A stretch of DNA of 64,000 bases, from contig OZ025651.1 of NCBI GenBank assembly GCA_964019335.1, positions 744,001-808,000 of the forward strand, given 5' to 3'. The position numbers and the translations under genes were made by a program. The DNA comes from Diplonema japonicum. Taxonomy: Eukaryota > Euglenozoa > Diplonemea > Diplonemida > Diplonemidae. The stretch's first letter is position 1, and every line of letters starts with the position of its first letter. Below, piece after piece: positions 31,443-42,204 of the stretch. The notes under the pieces were generated by a model. The model did not search any database. It had not been told where the DNA came from and saw nothing but the letters and a program-made list of their open reading frames with translations.

Positions 31443-32685
31443 AAGCAAAAAAAAAGGGGGGAAGAAAAAAAAAAAAAAAGCAAATACAAAAAAGGAAGAA
31501 AAAGGGGGGGGGGGAGAGGGGCGCAGGAGAAGGGGAACTGATTAGTCGTTCAGAGAGAAAGAGAAAAAAAAAAAAAACCTTTCTTTTTTTTTTCTTTTGT
31601 CAAAAAAAAAGGATTTTCGCTGTTCGCTCTTGTCCCCCTCCCTCCCCCTCCCCCCTTTTTCTTTAAAACCCCTTTCTTTGTTTCTTCGGGTGCATCCTTT
31701 TCTTTTTTTTCTTTGAATGATTCTTTTTTTTTTTAACTGGATGAGGACCGATTCTTGCTATTTGATGTGCAAATAGAAACCCCTCCTCTTCCCCCTGCTT
31801 TTTTCTTTTCTTTTCTTCCCCCATCTTTCATTAGGTAAAAACTAATTTTTTTTTCTTCTTATCTTTACTGCGGCAATTTGTTTCCCTTCCCCTCCCCCTC
31901 TTTTTTTTTTCGTGCACAAGGCGGTGGGGAGAGGGTGGGAGGTTACAATGGAAAATCATTGTTTTCCTCCCCCTCCATTTTTTCTTCTTCTCCTTTTTCT
32001 CTTTCCCTTCTAAGTCTAGATTCTACTTTTTTTTTCTTCTTTTTTTTTTTAATTTTCCATTCACCCCCCCAAAAATCCTCTCCCTCTCCCCTTTTATTTT
32101 GGAGCTAAATGGTTTTTATTTTATTTTTTTATTCTTCTTTTTTTTTTTTCCTGTCATTTTATTATTTCCCCTCATATTAAACCTGTCTAAAAGAAAATTC
32201 TCCTTTTTACGTTTCAGGGAGAAAAACAAAGGAGAAAAAAAAAAAGAAAAAAAAATAACAAGGGGAGGGGTGGTGGCGTAGCACATTCCCTCCACCCGTT
32301 TTTTCTTTTATTTAAAAAAAGGAGATAAAATAAGAGGGGATCGAAAGGGGGTTTTGTGTTAAGACAACGGGGAAGGAGGAAGAAAACAATGGGAGGGGGA
32401 GGGGGTGCATCACTCTACATTCTTTTTTATCTTGGCCATGGTGTTCCCCTATATTTCCCCCGTTATCCTGCTGGTCTGGATTTCTTTTTTTTTTCCCGCA
32501 GGGTCTTCTTCTTCATCAATAGGGATCAGAGGCCCGTGTTTGGGAGGTGACAGTCGCACGTGTAGAAAGCTCATTTCAAATGTATCGTTAAAACCGCAAA
32601 CACCCAAGTAAAAAAAAAAAAAAAGAGAGAGACAAGGAGTGGTGGGGAACAGAAGATTGCAATGTGAGGCAGTGCGCAAATAGTA

Positions 32686-32727
<42 letters not shown>

Positions 32728-32941
32728 AAGAAAAAAAAACTTTTCTTGTGGGGAAAAATCTGTGTGGTCCTTTTTCAAGTGCCCCACTCCTTTGGTTGTT
32801 GCGTTTCATAATTTCTTTTTTTTTAAAAGGGGGGTTTTTTTTTTTTGGTGGGGCCGTTGCTAACCACTTCGTTTCCTATCATAGTGAATTTTTTTTTCTT
32901 AAAAGAAAGAAAGAGTTGGTTTTGTTGGTGGTGGCGCGGGG

Positions 32942-32974
<33 letters not shown>

Positions 32975-33980
32975 GTTTTGTCTTCTTTTCTTCTGCTTCC
33001 CTCCCACTTTGGTGTATCCCCTGTTTTTTTTTTTTTTTCCCTTTTTTTTTTTCTCTGTTCCCCAACGATTCTAAAGCTACAGTTTCTGTTCTTTATGGGT
33101 GGTGGGGATAACATGGAAATATAAGAAGTACATCAGATGTGCTGTTCGCTGTTGACCTCCTCGTCGGTCATCACCGGTAGCGCCTGAGTGGAAGAATGTA
33201 TTGCAGATTCTCAGGGTGACGAACAGGCAGTAAACTAATCAAAATAGAGTACACCTGCAGTTGCTTGTACGCCAGGCGGCTTATAAGCAACCAAAGTCAT
33301 TCTTCTTTTTTTCTCTTTTTTCTTTTCACCCCTCTGCTTCATAGATCTTTTTTTATTTTTTTTTTTTTTATCCTCACACCCCATTCCCCCTCCTCTCCTT
33401 TTCGGTGTGAGAAGAATGGGAAAGAACAAATTAAAAGATCGGGGAAAAAAAAAAAAAAAAAGTCCAGTGTAGGCGGTACGCTCTTAATGATTTGTTGTTG
33501 CCCTTTTTTCTTTTTCTTTTTTTTTTCTTCTTTTTTTCCATGCGACTTTACGATTCCTTGAGATGACTGTGCGGCCCTCTTCCACAGGGTGGAGAATCTA
33601 CAGGAAGGATGATGAAAGCTTCAGGATCAAAGTAGTTTAGGTTATTAATCAGAGACATGTTTCTCAGTAAAGTCTTGATATTGTTTTTTTTTTATGTCCC
33701 CCCCCAGTTGTATCACGAGCAAAAAAATAACTTGCCTTGCATGGACGAGCTTCAAAAAGAGAGAGAGAAGAAGAGAAAAAAAAAGAAGGAAAAAAAAAAA
33801 AAAAAGCGACATAAGCCAAGAGGAAAATGTTTTCTTTTTTTTTTTCGCCTTGACAATATTATTGTCGAGCACTACAAAAAAAGAAAAAAAAAAAGGAAAA
33901 AAAAAAAGAAAAAAAAAACTAATTACTATTTTATTAGGTAAAATTCCCGCTCGCGCGCGCACAAACAAGTGAAGCGGCAA

Positions 33981-34028
<48 letters not shown>

Positions 34029-34803
34029 CCCGCCCCTCTCTTTTCTTCTGAACTTGTTGCTTTGTTCTTTTTTTTTTTTAAATGTCGTGTAAAAAGAAGA
34101 AGAAAAAAAAAAAAAAAAAAAGAACCGATTACATTCCATGATGGGTGTAAAATTCAGTGTGTGAGCTTAGGCTTTCTTTTTTTTTTTTAAAGGGGTATTA
34201 CAAATATGGACTCAACTCGTGAAAAAGGGGGAGGGTGAGGACAACTGTGTTTTTTTTTTTCTCTTCTTTTTTTTCTTTCTTTCTTTCTTCCCTTTCTATG
34301 GGGAGGTGGCACATATGTAGTGGCTATTTTATTTTGATTTTTTCATTTGCCCCCCCCCCCCCCCCCATTGGCTTTCTCCCCTTTCTATTTTTTTTTCCAG
34401 CGTGTGTGCACTAGAGACAATGCAAGGTTACCACCTAGAGCTGAGGCTAGAAAAAAGAAGAAAAAAAAAAGGTGGTGTTTGTTGGTGGGTTGTAGTCTTT
34501 CTTCTTCTTCTTTTTCATTTTATTTATCTCCCCCCTTTTTTTTTGCCTTCTTACCCAACATTCACGCCAGCAGAACTCCCCTCACTTCACCACGCTTTGA
34601 ATCCCTTTCCCACAACCTTTCCTCACCCTCCTTTTTTTTCTTCCCCCTTTACTCCATCCTTTTCTTTATTCCCCGTCCTCCCCTCCCCCCACCTGATTTT
34701 ACATTTTACTTATTTTTTTTTCATCTTTATCTTTCATTGATCGTCGCTGGGGAAAAAAAAAAAAAAAAGAAAAAAAAAATGGGGTGGTGTTTTTTATTTT
34801 TAG
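31443..34803. other. Long gene-free stretch with a spliced-leader-like sequence
   Basis: About 3.4 kb dominated by T/C and A homopolymers (notably about 32684-32725, 32945-32973, 33990-34028). Frames here are polylysine or polyphenylalanine and not credible genes. The only complex part is about 33060-33300 and 33560-33660, which contains the spliced-leader-like stretch. Confidence 0.55.
33062..33098 (+). ncRNA. Diplonemid spliced-leader-like sequence (SL RNA gene, relic or pseudogene)
   Basis: The 37 nt from CCAACGATTCTAAAGC to CTTTATGG match, from memory, the diplonemid spliced-leader exon at about 33 of 37 positions. A GT (33099-33100) follows at the expected exon end. I cannot identify a promoter, an Sm site or a complete SL RNA intron downstream, and typical SL RNA genes are tandem repeats. 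A diverged solo copy or pseudogene is therefore more likely than a working gene. Confidence 0.5.
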
Positions 34804-36583
34804 CCCCTAAACGCCCGCGCGGACGTTTTTGTCCTTATTTCAAAATTTGCCTTTTCGCTAAGTACTTTTTTTTGAACACGGCCCCTGGACTTCAAAATAT
34901 GGCATTGTTGCGCGGTTTATTTTGTCTTGGAACTACATTTTGCGTTAAAAGTTTTGTTTTAATTGAACCCGGCAGGGTTGGCTTAAAATGAAATCAGATG
35001 GTCAAAATAGCAGCGAAAACGTGAGTCTCCCCCGACTGGAAAAAGAAGAAAAAGACGATGAGGCGGTCAAAGAGGGGCCGGAAACGATGCTTGGGTGGGA
35101 GAAATACTCCCAAAGGCCCGAAACATATCATTTCCGTAAAAAGGTGGGCTTAGGACACCTCTAGGTGAAGCGGCCAATGAGGAGGGTGTTTTTAATCTTT
35201 TTTTTTACACACGCGGTACTTGAGCTCATAGTTTCTTCCACGAACGGTCGTTTCGGTTCAAAAAAACAGCGGAATCTGAATCTTTCCATCCCAGAGTACA
35301 AAATTTGGCTTGGGTTGGTCCTGTTAATGGGTTTACGCTCGGCACCGAACATGAAGAGCTACTGGACAACAAATTCTAATTTAACCATCCGGCTTTTGAG
35401 AAAATGAGCAAACCGATTCGTTGACATACAGCGCTACCTCACCTTTGACAACCTGGAAAGCATTTGGAAGGCCTGAAACTGCACCTCATGCGCAGGTTTC
35501 TTGACATCATTGTCAACCGGTGTAGGACTGTGCGGACCCCTGGCAAGTGGTTGTCTGTTGACGACAGTGTTATCCCGACAACAATGAAAGTCATGGCACC
35601 ACGAAAAAGCAACTCGGTGGGCATCAAGGTAATCGCTACATGCGACTCATAAAACTGTTACCTGGCGAATTTCAACATTTTCAGCAAGAAGTCCACAACA
35701 CAGGACCTAGTCATGCGTACTGTCGACTCCTAAGAGTTTGCTGTCGACCCCTGACCGGCAAGACCAGCTCCAGGGGACTGGAGTTCGGCATATGAAAACC
35801 CGGAAGTGGACCATGGTCGTTTTTTATTGGGTCCTGGAAAGCTGTGTTGCCAACCCCTCCATAATCTGGAAGAAGAGCAGGGAATGTGGCAAAAATTATG
35901 GCTTCCCGAGCTTCAAAGAAGAACTTGTTGGCAAGCTTCTCACCCATGCCCCAAAAACCGATAGCACATACCCCCCGACAACACCGTCACCGACCCCCAA
36001 GCGCAAACACGCTAGCAATGAGGATTCCCTCACTCAGAAATACCCAAAACGTCTCGATTTGACCCTAAATCACACCTCCGAGACCATGATGAACGGAACG
36101 AAGGTGAGGAGGGTGCTCTGTGCTGTTCCTGGGTACGGGAAGAAGGTGCAAACGTGGTGCCCCTGTTGCAAAACCCCGTTATGCAAAACGTGTTTTTTAC
36201 CCTTGCATGCTACCCCAGCTGGAAAAAAAACTCGCAAGTTGCTTTTTTCATCCCACAGCCCCAAAAAGTCTCCAGACTGACCTCAATCCTAGAGTTCAGG
36301 GCACCAAATAGGGCTGAATGCTGCCCTATTTACCCCAGCCATAACTCCACGAACCCCCCACGACAAGACCCCCCAAAATCGGACATAAAAAGTACACCTT
36401 CAACCCCCCTCTTACACACATAGTTAAGTGTTCTCATCTGAATCTGGCACCTGGAATTGAAAATTTAGTACCGTTTACCCTTTCCTTGCACCTTCCTATG
36501 GTTGCATGCTGCCCTTTTTTTGAGTATTTAAAGCAACAACGAAAATGGGGGGGTACCGTAGATAGGCTCCGGGCGTTTAGGGG
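34804..36583 (+). mobile_element. piggyBac-type DNA transposon, copy 2 (both termini present, broken)
   Basis: 1780 bp bounded by CCCCTAAACGCCCG (34804-34817) and its reverse complement (36570-36583). TTAG directly flanks both ends (34800-34803 and 36584-36587), a likely target duplication resembling piggyBac TTAA. The interior encodes pieces of a piggyBac transposase in one orientation. The right end is shared with the truncated copy at 9110-10018. Confidence 0.8.
34988..36280 (+). pseudogene. piggyBac transposase, disrupted
   Basis: Family-typical pieces appear in order but in different frames. 34988-35164 is an acidic N-terminal segment (MKSDGQNSSENV...). 35165-35407 contains SSTNGRFGSK and LGLVLLMGLRSAPN, the conserved 'TN...lGl.l.MGl...p' region. 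35464-35652 contains GKWLSVDDSVIPTTMKVMAP with the first catalytic aspartate region. 35738-36280 carries RKWTMVVFYWVLESCVAN and the C-terminal cysteine finger (CCKTPLCKTCFLPLHA). Stops and frame changes separate them, and the section between the first aspartate and the C-terminus is shortened, so no active enzyme is expected. Confidence 0.8.
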
Positions 36584-36724
36584 TTAGGGGAAAAAAAAGA
36601 ATTGATGTCGTCATCATTACTCAAAAAAGAAAAATCGTTAATATTCTTCATTCCATTGTGGCAAAAAAAAACTTTTTTTAAAAAAAAAAAAAAAGAAAGA
36701 AAGAAAAAAAAACAGAAAAAAAAA

Positions 36725-36889
36725 ATGAAAATGTCCCGAGTGATGGCACGCAAGGCAGCAGGGCTCCAAGCAAGGTGGGGCCACATGGATACTTTCAAGG
36801 CAAGCGAGATGGTGGTGTCGAAATCGGAAAGGTGTGTCTTTATTTTTTTTTCAGGCGTCCTGCCACATACCGCAGGTACCCTTAAATGT

Positions 36890-36926
<37 letters not shown>

Positions 36927-37978
36927 AAAATATACCCAGGCCCGCTGAGCTCCCCCCTTTGGAAACCTTGGAATTCGGGAAAGTGTTCTCCGCGCACATG
37001 TTCCAGGTGGACTGGACAAAGGAAAACGGCTGGGAGGCACCAAGGATCGTGCCCTATGGCGACCTAAGCCTCTCACCCGCAGCATCATCGCTGCACTACG
37101 CTCTACAGTGTTTCGAGGGTCTGAAGGCCTACAGGAGGAAGGACGACAGTGTGTACCTCTTCAGACCGGACATGAACGCCAAAAGAATGAACAGATCAAC
37201 AGAAAGGCTCGAGCTCCCCACCTTCGACATCAAGGAGTTCGAGAAGTGTCTGAAACAACTCGTCGAGCTCGACAAAGAATGGATCCCTCAAGAGAAAGGG
37301 TACTCCCTGTATATTAGACCAACTGTCATCTCAACAGATGTGTGCCTTGGTGTCGCACCACCAAAGGCAGCACAACTATTCATCATCACATGCCCCGTCG
37401 GTCCTTACTACAAATCGGGTTTCAAACCTGTCTCTCTGTATGCCGACTCCGTAAATGTCAGGGCGTGGCAAGGCGGGACTGGGTCTTACAAGATTGGTGG
37501 AAACTACGCACCAACTATCAAGCCCCAGGTTGACGCTGCCAAGGATGGTTACTCGCAGATTTTGTGGCTTGGGCCCAACGAGACGGTGACTGAGGTCGGC
37601 GCTATGAATCTGATGTTTGTTTTCAAAAAGGCAGATGGGACGAAGGAGCTTGTCACGTCACCGCTTGACGGGACTGTTCTCCCTGGTGTGACCCGGGACT
37701 CCATTTTGAAGCTTGTGTCTGGTATTGAAGGGTACAGTGTGTGCGAGCGTGAGCTCCGTATGCCGGATATCCTTGAAAAGCACCGCAACAACGAGCTTCT
37801 TGAGTGTTTTGGTACTGGTACGGCAGCCATCGTCTCACCAGTCGATGCCATCAACTACAAGGGGGACAACATGAACATCCCGGTGCCCAGTGATTCGCTT
37901 GCCATGAAGGTTATGAACACGATTCAGGACATCCAGTACGGTGATGTCCCCCACGAGTGGTCGGTCCGCGTTTGTTAG
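36725..37978 (+). CDS. BCAT: Branched-chain amino acid aminotransferase
   Basis: PLP enzyme that interconverts leucine, isoleucine and valine with their 2-oxo acids. 381 residues from exons 36725-36831 and 36940-37978. The 108-nt intron (36832-36939) interrupts SKSER/PAELPPLETLEFGKVF, giving the family's N-terminal pattern when removed. Motifs: HMFQVDW, LHYALQCFEGLKAYR, YIRPTVISTD, the PLP lysine in GTGSYKIGGNYAPT (Lys220), LWLGPNETVTEVGAMN, SPLDGTVLPGVTRDSIL. The short N-terminus with basic residues (MARKAAGLQARWG) could be a mitochondrial presequence; this is inference. ATG at 36731 is an alternative start. Its intron shares a roughly 40-nt core with an intron of the nucleotidyltransferase gene at 42655. 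Confidence 0.92.
36853..36892 (+). repeat. Shared intronic motif, copy in BCAT intron
   Basis: AGGCG(T)CCTGCCACATACCG then CAGGTACCCTTAAATGTCTC, between two T tracts. Nearly the same block is in an intron at 43681-43722. Confidence 0.7.
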
Positions 37979-38813
37979 GAGGGAAAAAAAAAAAAAAAAA
38001 AAAAACGTATCCCTGATTTTTCTTCTCTCTTTTTTTTCCCCCCCCCCTCTTCTCCCTCTCTTTTTGTGAAAAAACTTTTTTTTTTTTGGTCCAAGCTCCT
38101 TTTCTCTTTGTACACCCCGGGAGGAAAGGGGGAGAGGGGAGAGGGTTTGGAGGAAGGGGAAAAAAAAATAATAATAATAAGAGGAAGATGATTTATTTTT
38201 TTCTCTTTTTTTTTTCGTATTGTTTCGGATATCTTTTATTTTTATTTTTTCTTTTTTTGTGATTTTTTATTTAATATTTCGATGAATTTTTTGAAAGATC
38301 GAGTCTTCGACTTGGTCCAACTGACAAAAGGGGAGAACCCCGTTGGAAACTTGGTTATTGGTTAGAAACTTCTCAGGTTTCTTCCCAGGCATGTATGAAT
38401 AACGGCGAGTTCCTCTTTTTTTTGTCCCCCCCCTTTATTGTTAAAAAGAGTGGTTTTTTTTTTTTCCTCCCCAGAACTGTGAAAAAAGAAAAGAAAAAAA
38501 AAAACAAAAAAAAAAAGGAAGGAGAAAATGCCAGCAAAATTGACGTTCCCCCCCGCACACGTTTTCCTTTTTTTTATATCATGTTCAATTTATTTAAAAA
38601 AAAAAAAAAAAAGCAAAACGTTTTGTTTTTTTTCCTTTCAAAGGGAGAGGGAGAGACACAGGATTCCTCTGTACCCCCACCTGTTTTGTCCTGCTCTTTT
38701 TTTCTGCCATGCTTCCCCCCTATTCAAATCACACACACACACCCCAGAAAACCAAAAGAATACCCCCCCCCCCCCCCCCCGACATCTCAAAAAAAAAGAA
38801 AATGCAAAAATAA
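37979..38813. other. Intergenic; no gene seen
   Basis: Homopolymer-rich spacer with an AATAATAAT tract near 38167 and a C run near 38763-38780. A three-codon upstream frame (ATG CAA AAA TAA) at 38802-38813 abuts the next start codon. Confidence 0.55.
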
Positions 38814-39824
38814 ATGTCGGAGAAGAATGTAATTTCATGTCGGTACCCTAGTAACATGAAGAAAGCTGTTGAGGAGTGCGCCACTCTGGGTTTGTTGAGA
38901 AGCTGTGTGGCTGTTGAAGTGGACCACGGGGTGGTTCTGGAGGAAACAGGTGACTGGCAAAAAATGGTACTCGCAGGCGTCCGGCTGAGCACAGGCGGCG
39001 TAAGGGGGGTGGTCCGGGCCGCTGCCAGCGTACTCCAGATCTTTCACGAAAAAGGGGAAACCCACGGTGGGATCAATCTGTCGTGTTTCTACAAAGACCC
39101 CAACGGGAAGATAGGCGTAGCACCCCCTACCAAAGGCTCCCTCCACCTCCACACGGATCTACACATGCTTGGGACGCTTTTATGCGAAGTTCTTCGCAAC
39201 TCCAGAGACATCCCATCCTCGGAAATGAACAGCACTGTTGCGGCATTGGCATCGGACAGCCCACCCACTGCAGCCGAACTACTGTCTGCTACCTCTTGGC
39301 TCCAACTTCCTCTTTCTTTGTACCATCGCTCAAACGGGGGAACGGACGGTGAAGAGACCACACCGGAGGTGTCGAGTGTCTCAATTCCGGATTCGTTTGA
39401 TGAGGGCATCCAACAGGTTCTGTCTTCCCTTCCCTCCCTCCCGTCTCTTCCCACCCTCCCCTCCACTGTCGAAGACAGCGTGTTAGATGTATCGGCTTTA
39501 ACACCAGTCTGTAGGAGGGTAGCCTCACCAGATGTGAAGGCATACTGCGGGACATTAGCGTCAGATGTGGTTCTCATTACGCGGGAGGCCGCCGTGCCTC
39601 GGCCTGTGCCTGTTGGGAGTCGCGGAAGGGTTTTAGAGAATCGATCTGTGTCGTCGCAGTGCTCGCTCTCGGCGACGTTTGAAGAGCTGGACCCGTCGTC
39701 GCCTGTGAGCTGGACGAAGAAGTCGAAGGGAAGAATGCTTGCGATGCAAAAGAAACTGGAGGAGATGGTTGAAAGATCAGACCAGGTTGGCAAAGCGTTG
39801 AAGTTAGAAAAAATATTGTCTTAG
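38814..39824 (+). CDS. Probable pseudokinase-related protein, 336 residues
   Basis: Not a confident family member. Residues of about 60-165 resemble a kinase C-lobe without catalytic residues: THGGINLSCFYKDPNGKIGV sits where HRDLKxxN..... would be, DLHMLGTLLCEVLRN resembles the alpha-F helix, and TAAELLSATSWLQ resembles the C-terminal 'TA.ELL.H.W'. No glycine loop, lysine, HRD or DFG is present. The rest is Ser/Pro-rich and low complexity, ending in a short helical tail (RMLAMQKKLEEMVERSDQVG). Intronless with normal codon choice, so it is probably expressed. Kinase ancestry is inference from spacing and a few residues; HHpred-type comparison would decide. The following 120 bp lead into a pseudogene of the kinase/B-box/LRR gene. 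Confidence 0.55.
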   Translation: MSEKNVISCRYPSNMKKAVEECATLGLLRSCVAVEVDHGVVLEETGDWQKMVLAGVRLSTGGVRGVVRAAASVLQIFHEKGETHGGINLSCFYKDPNGKIGVAPPTKGSLHLHTDLHMLGTLLCEVLRNSRDIPSSEMNSTVAALASDSPPTAAELLSATSWLQLPLSLYHRSNGGTDGEETTPEVSSVSIPDSFDEGIQQVLSSLPSLPSLPTLPSTVEDSVLDVSALTPVCRRVASPDVKAYCGTLASDVVLITREAAVPRPVPVGSRGRVLENRSVSSQCSLSATFEELDPSSPVSWTKKSKGRMLAMQKKLEEMVERSDQVGKALKLEKILS

Positions 39825-39954
39825 AAAAAAGTGTCTGCCTCTGTGTTTTCTGCGTTAAGTGCTGTAACGAACCTACCCAGCAGGCGAATTCTACCGAGCC
39901 CGTTTACGCTTATCCTACCCTTCAGGATGGTACCCAGGCTCCTCCCGTGAGGTG

Positions 39955-40545
39955 GAGTCCTTGAAGCACAGGCATTCTGCGAACAGGACCGCAATGCAGA
40001 AACTCAGCACGAAGGTGGAAAGCCTTCTATCGACGGGCACTCCTTCCGCAAAGGCAGTGGCAGCCGCATCTCTACAACACGAAGTGACGTCGGTAATTGC
40101 AGTGAATTCATCGGAAGCAGGAGTGGAACCCGATCTGTGTTTCACGGGACCTCCTCCCTGCGTCAGCATGTTGTTGGAAACGGTTCACCACTTTGCATCT
40201 TCCATCACGATGCAGCCCCGGCATACCATGCTGTCGTTGATGCATGAGGAGAAGTCTGTCGTCGTCGAGCTTACGGCTCCTATTCTTGTTGGGGGAGGTT
40301 TTTTAGCTGGGCGGACTGAGCTGAGGCGGTGATGTCTATGTCTGAAATCGACTTGGAACCACTTCGCCAGGTTACTACGGTGAATAGTATCGGAGCATCG
40401 ACCCTACCCCTCTTTCCACTGTGGTTCGCAAGGCACTCGATAGATGAATTTTCAAAAAAAACACTTCTATTTTTTTTCTCATAGATAGAGTAATACGAAA
40501 CGTTACTGCTGCCCCAAGGATGATTTCTTTTCTGAGTCTTCAAGG
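39955..40545 (+). pseudogene. Second pseudogene of the kinase/B-box/LRR gene (C-terminal half)
   Basis: Nearly identical to the parent from its coiled coil (source about 25064-25361), with a 3-base deletion. It then jumps to about 25736 (VVELTAPIL), to about 26034 (EIDLEPLRQVTTVN) and to about 26196 (ST.PLSTVVRKAL), continuing into sequence like the parent's 3' flank (GTTACTGCTGCCCCA). A stop near 40330 truncates it. It has at least three internal deletions relative to the gene about 14 kb upstream. Confidence 0.85.
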
Positions 40546-40632
40546 GTAGTTTTTCCCGCAGACTAAAAAAAAAAAAAAAAAAAAAAAAAAGTTACGCAAA
40601 AAAAAAAAAAAAAAAAAAAAAAAAATGCAAAA

Positions 40633-42204
40633 ATGCTGAATACGTTGTTATGGTTGTGTGCAGTACTATGCACAGGCCTGGGGTTGAACGTGAACGTGGG
40701 CCAGCTTCGGGACGATGTTAAGGAGATGTTCGATTTCAGTTACAGCGGGTACATGGAAAACGCGTTTCCTTTGGACGAGTTGAGACCGATCTCCTGCACG
40801 GGGGTGGACACCTTGGGAGGGTTTAAACTGACCCTCATAGACAGCCTGGACATGCTGCTCATCGTCGGGGAGAAGAACGAGTTCTGCAAACAAATCGATT
40901 GGCTGGGCGAAAACCTGTCCTTTGAAATCGACAAGAACATCTCCGTCTTCGAAGTCACCATCCGCGTCCTGGGCGGCCTTATCTCCTCCCACCTTCTCAT
41001 AGAACAGAACATTGTCAACTGTGATTCATACGATGGGTCGCTTCTTACAAAGGCATATGACTTAGGCCAGCGTCTTCTACCTGCATTTTCAACACCAACC
41101 GGTATACCCTATGGCACTGTGAACCTCTTACACGGAGTACCCCGAAACGAAACTACAATAACATCTCTCGCAGGAGGCGGGACAAATCTAATCGAATTCA
41201 CCGTCTTATCAATACTTACCCATGACAAGCGGTTCAGCCTTGCAGCATCCACCGCAGCCAAGGCGTTTTACGACTACCGTTCCCCGTTAAACTTACTAGG
41301 AAGCCACATCAACATTACTACCGGGCTTTGGACGCACCAGGAAGCGGGCATCGGCGGGAACACTGATAGCTACTACGAGTACTTGATCAAAAGCTATGCC
41401 CTGTTCGGGTCAGAGGGGTGTCTTGAAATGTTTTGGGGAACTTGGATGGGGATTTCCAGATTTGTTTACTCACCGCCTTGGTGGACGGAGGTCAACATGC
41501 ACAGTGGGGAAGTGATATGGCCTATTCTGAACTCGCTGACGGGGTTTTACGAGGGGGTTCTGTTCAACTCTGGGTCATACAAAGTAGCTGTAGATGCTTT
41601 GGAGGCCACCCATGCCGTTTGGAGAAAATACGGAGCGCTTCCTGAGGGATTTTCCTTCGGTGCCAACAAGGCTCACCCTCGTCAAAGCGCGTATCCTCTG
41701 CGACCCGAGCTCGCTGAATCCGTGTGGCAGTTGTACAGAGCAACAAGAGACCCTAAATATTTGGAAATGGGCGCTGATCTTGTATTCTCGATTAAAAAAA
41801 GGATGAAGGGACGGTGCGGTTACTTCGTGTTGGAGGACGTTACCACCGGTGAGCCCCGTGATGCGATGGAGAGTTTCTTCCTCTCAGAGACTTTAAAGGT
41901 TTGTGTTGGTGGTGTAAAAAAAAATTTTTTTTTTTTTGACAGTACTTATATCTTTTGTTTGATTCTGAGAATTTCATCAACACTGGGAAGTGGGTCTTTA
42001 ACACGGAGGGGCATCCTTTCCCCCTTAGCTTCGAGTTCGTAGGTGCTTTGAGCGATCTGGACGAGGCTTGCAGGAACGATATGAGTAAATCAGAACCGAT
42101 GACACAGGTAATGAAGGGGGGGGGGAAAGGGGGGAGAAAAAAAAACCAAACAGTGCCCAAGGTTTACCGAATGGGACCGTTTTACGGTGGATAATTATGG
42201 GTGA
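40633..42204 (+). CDS. EDEM: EDEM-like alpha-mannosidase (glycosyl hydrolase 47), ER quality control
   Basis: EDEM proteins trim mannose from misfolded glycoproteins and feed them to ER-associated degradation. A signal peptide is visible (MLNTLLWLCAVLCTGLGL). GH47 motifs: GFKLTLIDSLDMLLIVG, VFEVTIRVLGGLISSHLL, GIGGNTDSYYEYLIKSYALF, LRPELAESVWQLYRATRDP, and after intron 1 TEGHPF where the calcium-binding TE.HP is expected. Exons 40633-41898, 41943-42107 and 42154-42204 give 493 residues ending CPRFTEWDRFTVDNYG. If the second intron (42108-42153) is retained, the frame continues to 42194 with a Gly/Lys-rich tail. I prefer splicing because EDEMs usually carry a cysteine just after this point. 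An overlapping upstream ATG lies at 40625. Confidence 0.85.

Noticed and set aside
31443-34800. Genes in the long spacer (several frames over 90 residues)
   Set aside because: All are homopolymer-encoded; no motif, and frames exist equally on both strands.
42108-42194. EDEM ending with a Gly/Lys-rich tail at 42194
   Set aside because: Reads through a GT...CAG segment of typical intron size; splicing gives a more family-like end. Kept only as an alternative.
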